This document shows, piece by piece, positions 10,415 through 17,873 of a stretch of 53,607 nucleotides of DNA (positions are counted from its first letter, which is position 1; each line of letters starts with the position of its first letter). This DNA comes from Planctomycetota bacterium. Its GTDB lineage: Bacteria > Planctomycetota > UBA1135 > GCA-002748355. Where the stretch lies: the NCBI GenBank assembly GCA_020426005.1, contig JAGQQW010000010.1, positions 1 through 53,607 of the forward strand. The letters run 5' to 3'. The translations under genes and the position numbers were made by a program. The notes under the pieces are model-generated. The model had not been told where the DNA came from. It ran no database searches and was given only the letters and a program-made list of their open reading frames with translations.

Positions 10415-11557
10415 ATGCGCCCACTTCTGCCTCTCTTGGGCCTCACCGTCCTCACTGCGACGCTCGCGGCTCAATCGCCGATTCGCGTTCTGACCCTGGA
10501 CTCGTCGCGCTTCGGCTCGTGCCAGGGCACGAGCCAACAGTTCTCGAGCAACAGCTTCTTCCAGTTCGCGTACCTCGAACTGACCAATCCCGCCAACTTC
10601 GGTCCCGCGGGTGTCGTCAACCGGGCCGTCAACTACATCACGCCGGTGCCGGCAATCACGGCCGCGGATCTCGCGAACGCGGATGTCGTGATCGTCGGAC
10701 AGACGACCGACCAGGCATCGTTCTCCGTCCAGGAGATCTCGATGCTCAACTCCTTCCTGTGCAAGGGTGGGGGCGTGATCATGTTCGGCAACTGGGCGGC
10801 GCAGGCGTTGATGCCGGTCACCCAGGGGACGCTCGGTACGTTCGGCACCGCCGAGGTCCGCATCAATCCGAGCACGCCGATGTCGACCGGGCCGTTCGGC
10901 ACGGCGACGACGGGCGCCAAGCTCAAGGGCGGTTGGTCGGGTTCGTACGCATCGATCGGTCCGACCGGGACGCCTTGCCTCTCGCACGGCGCGAACGAAG
11001 CGCTCGCTGCCAGCTTCCAGATCGGACCCGGCAAGCTCATCGTGATCGCTGACGAAGAGATCCTCGCGTCGACGCTCAAGATCGGCTGCGGCGGTGCCGG
11101 CTGGGATACCGAAACACGTCGCTTGTGGCTCAACAGCTTTGCTTGGGTCGTACCGCAGGACGGCTTCGCGTTCACGACCAATGACGTCGTGTTCGACACG
11201 TTCGGCCAGGGCTGCCCGGGAACCGGCAACATCGCACCGCGCGTGCTATGGGCCGGTCGCCCGAAGGACAACGGGTGGTTGCAGGTGAACGTGATGGACG
11301 CACGTCCGAACACCGCTGGCGTCTACATCTCGGGGATCCAGCGCTTCACGCAAGGCTCGTGCTGGCTGCATGTCTTCCCGATCGTGTTCACGATCCCCGT
11401 GCCGATCGATTCAACGGGATCCGCCGTTCTCGGCTCCAACTTGCCGGTCCTCGGCAGTCTCAAGGGTGCGAGCCTGATCACGCAGGTCGCGCTGATCGAC
11501 GCCAACGGAACCAACGGACTGTCGACGTCCAACGGCACCGAAGTTCGCTTCCGCTGA
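10415..11557 (+). CDS. Exported protein with GATase-like N-terminal domain and shared C-terminal module
   Basis: A 380-residue exported protein. The start at ATG 10415 follows AAGGAG with a five-base spacer and opens a signal peptide (MRPLLPLLGLTVLTATLAAQ). Residues 23-245 (IRVLTLDSSRFG, then ADVVIVGQTTDQ and GGGVIMFGN) look like a Rossmann-type, class I glutamine amidotransferase-like or ThuA-like fold, but no catalytic Cys-His-Glu set is evident, so enzymatic activity is not claimed. The linker FGQGCPGTGNIAPRV starts the C-terminal module shared by several exported proteins in the window (NLPVLGSLKGASLITQVALI near the end, SNGTEVRFR at the terminus). It converges on the Rho-like gene across a long inverted repeat. 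Confidence 0.7.
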   Translation: MRPLLPLLGLTVLTATLAAQSPIRVLTLDSSRFGSCQGTSQQFSSNSFFQFAYLELTNPANFGPAGVVNRAVNYITPVPAITAADLANADVVIVGQTTDQASFSVQEISMLNSFLCKGGGVIMFGNWAAQALMPVTQGTLGTFGTAEVRINPSTPMSTGPFGTATTGAKLKGGWSGSYASIGPTGTPCLSHGANEALAASFQIGPGKLIVIADEEILASTLKIGCGGAGWDTETRRLWLNSFAWVVPQDGFAFTTNDVVFDTFGQGCPGTGNIAPRVLWAGRPKDNGWLQVNVMDARPNTAGVYISGIQRFTQGSCWLHVFPIVFTIPVPIDSTGSAVLGSNLPVLGSLKGASLITQVALIDANGTNGLSTSNGTEVRFR

Positions 11558-11582
11558 TCGCGCGTGTCCGAGCCGCGACGAG

Positions 11583-11699
11583 CACTACTTTGTCAGGTTC
11601 TCGCGCCACTCTCGGGACTGATCTGCCACATCGCTCGCTGTGACTAGCGGTCAGGCAGCTTTGATCACGAGCGGGCAGAGAGAACCTGCCGAAGTAGTG
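11583..11699. repeat. Long imperfect inverted repeat between convergent genes
   Basis: Two 20-base arms, CACTACTTTGTCAGGTTCTC at 11583-11602 and GAGAACCTGCCGAAGTAGTG at 11680-11699, are complementary at 18 of 20 positions, with one of the two exceptions a G-U pair in RNA. The 77-base interior can also pair: CTGCC at 11623-11627 with GGCAG at 11654-11658 or 11674-11678, and CGCT/AGCG around 11636-11649. The structure fills most of the gap between the stop at 11557 (+) and the stop at 11700 (-). It could act as a bidirectional terminator or RNA 3'-end structure. No T tract follows either arm, which is atypical for intrinsic termination. Confidence 0.6.
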
Positions 11700-12728
11700 T
11701 TAGACGACCACGTCGTGATCGAGGCTCGGGCGTAGCGCATCGAGCGACGGGTTGTCCGTCCTGAGCGTGCAGACCGTGGTCAGCGAACCGCCGCCCTCGG
11801 TCGCGCGAGCGCTCGCGAGCACGCACTTCGCGGTCGCGACGGCGTGCTGCCGGTTGGTCGAGGACGTCGCCTCGAGTGCGCGCACGTATCCATCGAGCGC
11901 GTCGATCACGAGCAGGACGTGGGATCCACGTTCGACGAGCCGCTTGGCGCGCTCGAGAACGAGTCTCATCGCCCGAGTCTGACTCTCGGGCGTCGTCATG
12001 TCGTCACTGACGACGACGAAGTCTCCGCCCTCGCGATAGTGCTGGCCAGCCTGCGGCCGGTGATCGAGAACGAGCGTCAAAGTTTGGATCATGGCCAACT
12101 GTGTGGCGGCTCTTTGGATGCTCCGGGTCAGGAGCGTGACTTGCTCCGGGTCCCCTCGAAGAACCATGCGCTGACCGAGGAGCAATCCGTGTTGCCGATC
12201 GAACTCACGGAGGCCCTTGTTGCCGGCTTTGCCGAGACGCAAGGGTTCGTGCGGACACGTTGCGGTGAGTTCCTCGAAGAGAAGTCGCTCCCCTGGCTTG
12301 TGCGGGACGGCTCCCTCCACGTCGTGGATCTTGAGCATTGCGAAGTTCGCTTCGTGCCCGCGCGGTGGCCGCAGGGTGCCGCGGACCATGTCGCCGGTCC
12401 TGAGGGAGCACCGCTGCACCTGGCTCGGCGAAACGTAGAAATCGTCGACGTCGGGAACGAGGTCCTTGGACGGATTGCGCAGGAATCCGAATCCATCGGG
12501 CAGGACTTCGAGCATGCCTCCACCGACGATGCTGCGACCAGTCGCTGCGTGTCCGCGCAAGAGCGCGAGGAGCATCTTGGCTCGTGTCGGTGGTTCGGGT
12601 TTGTCCCACCCCGCGCCCTGTAAGCGCGTTTGGAGGTCGATTGCGGAGAGGTGTTGGATTGCTGTGACGTCGAAGAACGCACCACGGTGGTCTTCGCCGT
12701 CTCTTGAGTCCAGGGTCGACTCGGTCAT
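11700..12728 (-). CDS. Rho-like protein: intact RNA-binding half, degenerate truncated ATPase
   Basis: A 342-residue paralog of transcription termination factor Rho. Residues 24-62 resemble the Rho N-terminal helical domain, and 67-138 match the Rho primary RNA-binding (cold-shock) domain, including MLEVLPDGFGFLR, DDFYVSPSQVQRCSLRTGD and VRGTLRPPR. The ATPase half still aligns to Rho: GQRMVLRGDPEQVTLL (185-200) lies where Walker A (APPKAGKT) should be, LDHRP (221) for LIDERP, LERAKRLVERGSHVLLVIDALDG (258-280) around Walker B, and ATEGGGSLTTV (309-319). The P-loop Lys-Thr and the catalytic Glu of DERP are gone. The protein stops before the R-loop and arginine-finger region (Rho is usually about 420 residues). 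It cannot be an ordinary translocase. The start ATG 12728 follows a C-rich leader. Confidence 0.85.
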   Translation of the reverse strand: MTESTLDSRDGEDHRGAFFDVTAIQHLSAIDLQTRLQGAGWDKPEPPTRAKMLLALLRGHAATGRSIVGGGMLEVLPDGFGFLRNPSKDLVPDVDDFYVSPSQVQRCSLRTGDMVRGTLRPPRGHEANFAMLKIHDVEGAVPHKPGERLLFEELTATCPHEPLRLGKAGNKGLREFDRQHGLLLGQRMVLRGDPEQVTLLTRSIQRAATQLAMIQTLTLVLDHRPQAGQHYREGGDFVVVSDDMTTPESQTRAMRLVLERAKRLVERGSHVLLVIDALDGYVRALEATSSTNRQHAVATAKCVLASARATEGGGSLTTVCTLRTDNPSLDALRPSLDHDVVV

Positions 12729-12730
12729 GA

Positions 12731-12859
12731 GGTTTATGGGTCCGGGTGAAGCGGGTGAGCACGTCCGGTGGATGCGAAGACGTGGGCGACAGACAGGCGG
12801 TGGGGTGTGGGATGCGGCTCGGCTGCGGGTAACAGCGGGTTGGGGCGCTGAAAGCGCCC
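12731..12859 (-). promoter_or_regulatory. C-rich, G-poor leader of the Rho-like gene with a hairpin (rut-like)
   Basis: Read on the minus strand, the 110 bases from 12840 down to 12731 contain 54 C and 20 G by hand count, the C-over-G bias characteristic of Rho-utilisation sites. It lies immediately before the Rho-like start at 12728. Just upstream is a perfect 7-bp hairpin with a 3-base loop (12843-12859, GGGCGCT/AGCGCCC). In E. coli, the rho gene has a Rho-sensitive leader that mediates autogenous control; a similar arrangement is inferred here, with either the true Rho or the degenerate paralog as reader. Confidence 0.5.
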
Positions 12860-12985
12860 GCTCGGTGCATGTCTGAGTTTTTCAACACGCTGGTAGGTGC
12901 GTGCCGCGCGTCCACTGTATCAGGCGATCGAAGGTCGGTGCCACCGTCTGTCACGTGGCCGGAGTGCGGTGTGAAGCCGAACGAC

Positions 12986-13669
12986 TCAGTCGTGCGTTGC
13001 GTCTTCGCCGGCGGTGCGCGAGCGCATGGACTCCACGACGTCGCGCACGGCCGCCTTGGTTGCGTCGAGGTCGCCATCGTTCGGTACGATGCGATCCGCG
13101 CGTCGACGCTTCTCGTCGATCGATAGTTGCTGTCGCTCGCGGCGTTCCCAATCCGCGATGTCCATGCCTCGCGCTTCGGCGCGCTTTCGGCGGACCGTAT
13201 TCGAGGCGTCCACGAAAAGGACGATGTCGCAGAGCTCGTCGTAGCCGCTCTCGAAAAGCAGCGGCACGTCGAGCACGAGCGGCACTCCATCACGTCGCGC
13301 CGTCGCGATGCGCTCACGGAACTTCGTGCGGATGCGCGGGTGGATGCGAGCCTCGAGTCGAGCGAGCAACGCCGAGTCGGCGAACACGCGATCCGCGATC
13401 CGGCGCCGATCGATGCGTGTTCTGCGGTTGCCGTCGTCACTGCTTTCGATCAGGACCGCGGGACCGAAGACCTCCACGAGCCACTCGATGGTGTCCGGCT
13501 CCTCGAGGACCGCATGGGCTTCGCGGTCGGCATCGAGGACGACGAATCCCGCTTCTTCGAGCAGGCGCGCGACCGTCGACTTGCCCGATGCGATTCCCCC
13601 GGTGAGGCCGACGATGAGCGGCGGTTCGGGAGTGCCGCCGGGTGGGGGGGCCGGAATGCTGGCAGGCAT
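12986..13669 (-). CDS. coaE: Dephospho-CoA kinase
   Basis: Last step of coenzyme A synthesis: ATP-dependent 3'-phosphorylation of dephospho-CoA. The 227-residue protein begins MPASIPAPPPGG at ATG 13669 and carries the P-loop GLTGGIASGKST at about 20-31. It then has the family strings VLDADREAHAVLE, RIHPRIRTKF and VPLVLDVPLLFESGYDELCD, and ends with the RRRADRIVPNDGD segment. Length and motif order are as usual for CoaE, apart from a Pro-rich extension of about 15 residues at the N-terminus. The open frame upstream to 14731 is antisense to the next gene and is not coding. A 257-base gap separates its stop from the Rho-like start. Confidence 0.95.
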   Translation of the reverse strand: MPASIPAPPPGGTPEPPLIVGLTGGIASGKSTVARLLEEAGFVVLDADREAHAVLEEPDTIEWLVEVFGPAVLIESSDDGNRRTRIDRRRIADRVFADSALLARLEARIHPRIRTKFRERIATARRDGVPLVLDVPLLFESGYDELCDIVLFVDASNTVRRKRAEARGMDIADWERRERQQLSIDEKRRRADRIVPNDGDLDATKAAVRDVVESMRSRTAGEDATHD

Positions 13670-14047
13670 CGCGTCAGAGTAGCGTGAACCCCCCGGATTC
13701 TCGCGACGTGCATGGGCCGTCCGCGCAGGATCCTGCGGCGTGGTCGACGCTTCCCGTTGCGGTACCCGAATCGGGCCCCGAGCCACTCCGGGCAGCTTGT
13801 TGCGTCCCGGCTTGTTTCGCCGCAGGGGAGCCGTAAGATCACGAGCCGTCGTAAGTCTGGCGAGAGAGCGATTTTCCTGGTATCTCGGACGGCGCGGACG
13901 GCTTCTTCGGGAATCTTGTGAAGAGGTCACGCACCGGTCGGAATCGTCGGGATAGACTTCCCAGGCGCTGAACACCGCCCCCCGTAGGCCGTCGTAGCGA
14001 TCGACGTGCCGCATGTCCCGAGATCGAACTCCCCCTCCTGGAGGCAA
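13670..14047. other. Divergent intergenic region between coaE and the BRCT-like membrane protein
   Basis: 378 bases without a convincing gene. It should hold the promoters of both divergent genes. At its right end is CCTCCTGGAGG (14034-14044), a small palindrome whose right half, GGAGG, is the probable ribosome binding site of the next gene, so pairing could mask it. I see no sigma-70-like promoter pair I would defend and no RNA gene. Confidence 0.5.
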
Positions 14048-15313
14048 ATGCTCATCATGGATCCCCGCGAACGTGGCGTGGCTCACGTGAACATCTTTTG
14101 GGCCCTGGTACCTCTCGTCCTGATGCTGGGCGCCGGTGGCTACGCTTACATGAAGCACGTCGAGGCCGATGAAGCCGTCGCCGCGAAGACCGAAGCCGTT
14201 TCCAAGGCGAACATTCAGCGGGACGTGATCACGCACCGCGAGGATCAGCTCAAGGCGCTGACGAAGATCCTCGGCAATGCCGACAAGTTCACCGAGCCGA
14301 CGACGCCGATCGAGGGCTACACGACGCCCAACGGGTATTCCACGCCCGAGTCGATCAAGCGCGTCTTCGACACGTTCAAGAACAAGCTCGGTGTCGCCTC
14401 GTCGTTCTCGACGCTGGATGAGATCGTCAACGCCGCCGGTGTCGAATTGGCGACCCGCAAGGACCTGATCGGGAAGCTCGAGAAGCAACTCGGTGACGTG
14501 CGCAACGAACTCGCCTCGGCCCAGTCCGCGACGGACACCGTCAAGACGGATCTGACGGGGCAGCTCAGTGCAGCCAACGCGACGATCCAGTCCGAGCGCA
14601 AGAAGCTCGACGACCAGGTCAAGTCGGGTGCCGAACTCGTCGCCGACGCGCAGTCCAAGACGCGCAAGGCTCTCGACGAGAAGAAGGCGGTCGAAGAAGC
14701 GTCGAACGACGCGATCGCGAAGAAGGAACACGAGCTCATGCAGTCGAATGCCGCGCTCGCGAACCTCTCGAGCAAGGTCAGCATGATCAACTCGCCCGAC
14801 CAGCCGGACGGTCGCGTTCTCTCGAGCTCGGCACAGACCGGCCTCGCGTGGATCGACATCGGCGGCAAGGACATGGTCAAGACCGGCATGCAGTTCCGCA
14901 TCCTCGAGCGCGTCCAGAACGGACTGCGTCAGAAGGGCCGCGCGATCGTGACCAAGGTCGAGCGTGACCGCGCTCAGATCCGCGTCGAAGAACTCGTCAA
15001 CACGCTCAACCCCGTCGTGCGCAACGACCTCGTCGCGAACGACCTCTACTCGAAGAACGTCAAGCGCAACGTCTTCCTCGTCGGCCGCTTCGTCGCGCCG
15101 CTGAGCAAGCCCGAAATCAAGCGCATCCTCGAGGACATGGGCAACGTCGTGCTCGACAAGATGAGCCCGCAGGTCGACCTCGTGATCGTCGGTCGCGAAG
15201 AGCTCGGCGAAGACGCCAAGCCGATCGCGGAGACCGAGGACTTCCTCAACGCGACACGCTGGAACATCGAGATCGCGTCGATCAACAAGATCCGCGACTT
15301 CCTGCGCCTGTGA
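14048..15313 (+). CDS. Membrane-anchored coiled-coil protein with BRCT-like C-terminus
   Basis: A 421-residue protein. ATG 14048 sits three bases after GGAGG; ATG 14057 (MDPRERG) is twelve bases after it, so either may be used. One transmembrane segment near residues 14-33 (NIFWALVPLVLMLGAGGYAY) anchors a long charged region (about 40-240) rich in Lys, Glu and Ala and predicted to be coiled coil. Residues about 255-330 (GLAWIDIGGKDMVKTGMQF) look like a small beta domain. Residues about 340-420 (NVFLVGRFVAPLSKPEIKRI, then NVVLDKMSPQVDLVIVGRE) have the pattern of a BRCT domain, as at the end of NAD-dependent DNA ligase. Cellular role unknown; BRCT folds bind phosphopeptides or DNA ends, here presumably on one face of the membrane. 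A strong hairpin terminator follows. Confidence 0.72.
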   Translation: MLIMDPRERGVAHVNIFWALVPLVLMLGAGGYAYMKHVEADEAVAAKTEAVSKANIQRDVITHREDQLKALTKILGNADKFTEPTTPIEGYTTPNGYSTPESIKRVFDTFKNKLGVASSFSTLDEIVNAAGVELATRKDLIGKLEKQLGDVRNELASAQSATDTVKTDLTGQLSAANATIQSERKKLDDQVKSGAELVADAQSKTRKALDEKKAVEEASNDAIAKKEHELMQSNAALANLSSKVSMINSPDQPDGRVLSSSAQTGLAWIDIGGKDMVKTGMQFRILERVQNGLRQKGRAIVTKVERDRAQIRVEELVNTLNPVVRNDLVANDLYSKNVKRNVFLVGRFVAPLSKPEIKRILEDMGNVVLDKMSPQVDLVIVGREELGEDAKPIAETEDFLNATRWNIEIASINKIRDFLRL

Positions 15314-15347
15314 TCGCGGACTGATCCTCGATCCTCGGGAACTCTGC

Positions 15348-15377
15348 AGAGGGAAGACGATTCGTCGTCTTCCCTCT
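15348..15377 (+). terminator. 13-bp hairpin with TTCG tetraloop
   Basis: A perfect 13-bp stem (AGAGGGAAGACGA at 15348-15360 with its complement at 15365-15377) closes on TTCG, an exceptionally stable tetraloop in RNA. It lies 35 bases after the stop of the BRCT-like gene. The T content downstream (TCGCGTTTGC) is poor, so it may protect the 3' end as much as terminate. Confidence 0.75.
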
Positions 15378-15480
15378 TCGCGTTTGCGGCAGGTCCATGC
15401 CGCGAGAACGCGTCATTCGAACGCAGGGCTCGTGGAACCTGACAATGTCGTGAGCGCACCCTGGTAGAATCCGCCGCCCG

Positions 15481-16479
15481 ATGACGACGACCCAGGTGCC
15501 ATCCGACGACCAGCCCGAAGCCGAAGGCATGGCCACGATGACCTTCGGCGAGCATCTCGACGAGCTGCGCCGGCGCCTGTTGATCAGCCTGCTCGCGATC
15601 GTCGTCGTGATGGGTTTCTTCCTGCTGCAGAAGGACGCCGTCATGTCCTTCGTGACGACGCCCTACAAGACGATGTGGCAGAAGCGCTTCGATGCGTGGT
15701 GGGAAGAGTCCTTCGAAACGGAAGTCCTCGCGGCGAAGGACACGTTCACGCAGTCGTACCGCGAAGACATCGAGATGATCGCGGCCAACCACGATGCGAT
15801 TCGCTCGTGGGACTGGGAGTCGATCCATCAGGGACTCATCGACATTCCTTCGGCGCTCCAACGCTTCGGGTTCAAGCTTCGGCCCGGTTTGATTTCGATC
15901 ACACCGCTGCAGGACTTCCTGACGTTCATGATCGCTGCGGCACTCTGTGGATTCGCGGTTGCGTCCCCGATCGTCTTGCACCAGATCTGGCGTTTCATCG
16001 CGGCCGGGCTCTACAAGAACGAGCGTCGTGCCGTCATGAGCTATCTCCCGGCGTCGATCGGCTTGTTCGTGTCGGGCATGCTCTTCGGGTTCTTCGTGCT
16101 CGTGCCCTACGCGCTGTTCTTCCTGATCGGGATGTCGGATTCGGACACGATGTTGACGATCCGAGACTACTTCCACTTCTTGTTCTTGTTGACCGTGGCG
16201 CTCGGCCTCGTATTCCAACTCCCGGTCGTCATGGTCGCGCTGACGCGCGTCGGGATCACGACGCCGGCGATCTACGTGAAGTACTGGCGACACGTGATCC
16301 TCGCGATGTTCGTGATCGGAGCGTTGCTGACACCTCCGGATCCGTTCACGCAGGTGATGATGGCGGGTCCACTCGTCATCCTCTTCTTCGTCGGGATCTT
16401 CTTCTCGCGCATCGTCTACCGGAAGCGACAGGAGCGAGAGCAAGGCGAAGGCGGTGCGACACCGCCGGCGACGACATGA
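15481..16479 (+). CDS. tatC: Sec-independent (Tat) translocase TatC with enlarged first periplasmic loop
   Basis: TatC is the polytopic receptor that binds twin-arginine signal peptides with TatB. The 332-residue protein has the cytoplasmic N-terminal motif FGEHLDELRRRLL (about 22-34), and six hydrophobic segments ending near residue 315. The ALLTPPDPFTQV and GPLVILFFVGIFF strings at the C-terminal side are typical. Family members are usually near 250 residues. The extra length is an acidic insertion between the first and second membrane segments (about residues 60-145, rich in Trp, Glu and Asp), i.e. in the first periplasmic loop. The stop overlaps the cinA start as ATGA, so the two are translationally coupled. 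No tatA or tatB gene is in the window. Confidence 0.93.
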   Translation: MTTTQVPSDDQPEAEGMATMTFGEHLDELRRRLLISLLAIVVVMGFFLLQKDAVMSFVTTPYKTMWQKRFDAWWEESFETEVLAAKDTFTQSYREDIEMIAANHDAIRSWDWESIHQGLIDIPSALQRFGFKLRPGLISITPLQDFLTFMIAAALCGFAVASPIVLHQIWRFIAAGLYKNERRAVMSYLPASIGLFVSGMLFGFFVLVPYALFFLIGMSDSDTMLTIRDYFHFLFLLTVALGLVFQLPVVMVALTRVGITTPAIYVKYWRHVILAMFVIGALLTPPDPFTQVMMAGPLVILFFVGIFFSRIVYRKRQEREQGEGGATPPATT

Positions 16480-17702
16480 CCTCGATCGCACTCCTGCTTG
16501 TAGGTGACGAACTGCTCGACGGCAGGACGGCCGACAAGAACGGCGCGTATTTCGCGGGGCAACTCCGCGAACACGGCGTCGCGGTTTCGCGGATCACGAC
16601 GATCGGGGATCCACTCGCTGGCATCGTCGCGACCATTGGCGATCTGCTCCAAGCCGTCGACTTCGTCGTGATCTCGGGCGGCATCGGTCCGACCGCGGAC
16701 GATCGCACGCGCGAAGCCGTCGCGCGCTTCGCGGGTGTCGATCTCGTCGACGATGGCGTGACGTGGGACGAGATCGTGCAGAGATTCGAAAAGCTCGGAC
16801 GCGGTGCGCCGAGCGAAGCCAATCGGGTCCAGGCTCTGATCCCGCGTGGCGCCACGAGACTGCCCAACCCTCTCGGGACGGCGCCAGGCTTCGTGATCAA
16901 GGTCGGCGGCAAGCGCGTCGCCTCCGTTCCAGGCGTGCCCTCGGAGGCGCGGCGCATGTTCGACGATCACGTCCTGCCATTGCTGTCGACTGGAAGCGCG
17001 ATTCCGCAGACGACGCTACTGTTCGCGGGTGTGCCCGAGAGCAAGCTCGGCCATCTGCTCGCGGACGAAATGGTCGAGCGCGAGGAGGTTCGCGTCGGAA
17101 TCACCGCCTCGTGGAGCGTGCTCGCCGTGACGGTGCGCGCCGCGGACTCGGCACTGCTCGAGAGTACGTGCCAGCGGGTTCGGGCGATCGGGGCGCAGTG
17201 GTACGTCGGTGCCGGCGCGCGGCGCATCGAGCAGCTCCTCGTGGAACGCCTCCGCAGCGATCGCCTCGACCTGAGCCTCGCCGAATCGTGCACGGGGGGG
17301 CTGGTCGCCTCGCGGATCACGGGTGTGCCCGGAGCGTCGGAGGTCCTCCAAGAAGCCTACGTGACCTACTCGAACGCCGCGAAGCAGCGGCTCCTCGCGG
17401 TCCCGGCCGAGGTTCTCGAGACACACGGCGCGGTGTCCGAGGCCTGCGTGCTCGCGATGGTTCGGGGGCTCGTGGACCGTTCCGGGGCGGCGCTCGCGGG
17501 CGTGGTCAGTGGCATCGCCGGGCCCGGAGGTGGAAGCGCGGACAAGCCGGTCGGGCTCGTGCACTTCGCGATCGCAAGGTCCGGAGTGCCCGAAGCGTGG
17601 TCCCGGCAGTATGGCGACATCGGCCGCGAAGAAGTCCGCCAGCGGGCGGCGACCGATCTGCTGGTTCGATTGACGAGGGCGACGAGCCAAGCGGGCCGTT
17701 GA
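16476..17702 (+). CDS. cinA: CinA-type nicotinamide-nucleotide amidase / competence-damage protein
   Basis: A 408-residue two-domain CinA. The N-terminal molybdopterin-binding-like (COG1058) domain, known in some bacteria as an ADP-ribose pyrophosphatase in NAD recycling, shows LLVGDELLDGRTADKNG, VISGGIGPTADDRTREA and NPLGTAPGF. The C-terminal domain (from about residue 255), the NMN deamidase (PncC) domain, shows LSLAESCTGGLVASRIT, AYVTYSNAAKQ and GIAGPGGGSADKPVG. Both domains appear complete. It starts at ATG 16476 inside the last codon of tatC. It is followed 71 bases downstream by tRNA-Thr. Confidence 0.94.
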   Translation: MTSIALLLVGDELLDGRTADKNGAYFAGQLREHGVAVSRITTIGDPLAGIVATIGDLLQAVDFVVISGGIGPTADDRTREAVARFAGVDLVDDGVTWDEIVQRFEKLGRGAPSEANRVQALIPRGATRLPNPLGTAPGFVIKVGGKRVASVPGVPSEARRMFDDHVLPLLSTGSAIPQTTLLFAGVPESKLGHLLADEMVEREEVRVGITASWSVLAVTVRAADSALLESTCQRVRAIGAQWYVGAGARRIEQLLVERLRSDRLDLSLAESCTGGLVASRITGVPGASEVLQEAYVTYSNAAKQRLLAVPAEVLETHGAVSEACVLAMVRGLVDRSGAALAGVVSGIAGPGGGSADKPVGLVHFAIARSGVPEAWSRQYGDIGREEVRQRAATDLLVRLTRATSQAGR

Positions 17703-17773
17703 TCGTCCGGTGGAGCGTCGCTACCCTTCGTCGCCTTCGGACCGTCAGGCGAGCCCTGAGTGGATCGAAGCAT

Positions 17774-17848
<75 letters not shown>

Positions 17849-17873
17849 TTTTTTCTCGTGCCCGCGATGGCGC

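Noticed and set aside
12870-12892. TTGAAA on the minus strand as a -35 box for the Rho-like gene
   Set aside because: No -10-like hexamer occurs at 16-18 bases; too weak to call a promoter.
13670-14731. Upstream extension of the coaE frame
   Set aside because: It overlaps the coding strand of the BRCT-like gene and is Arg-rich; CoaE length is normal from ATG 13669.
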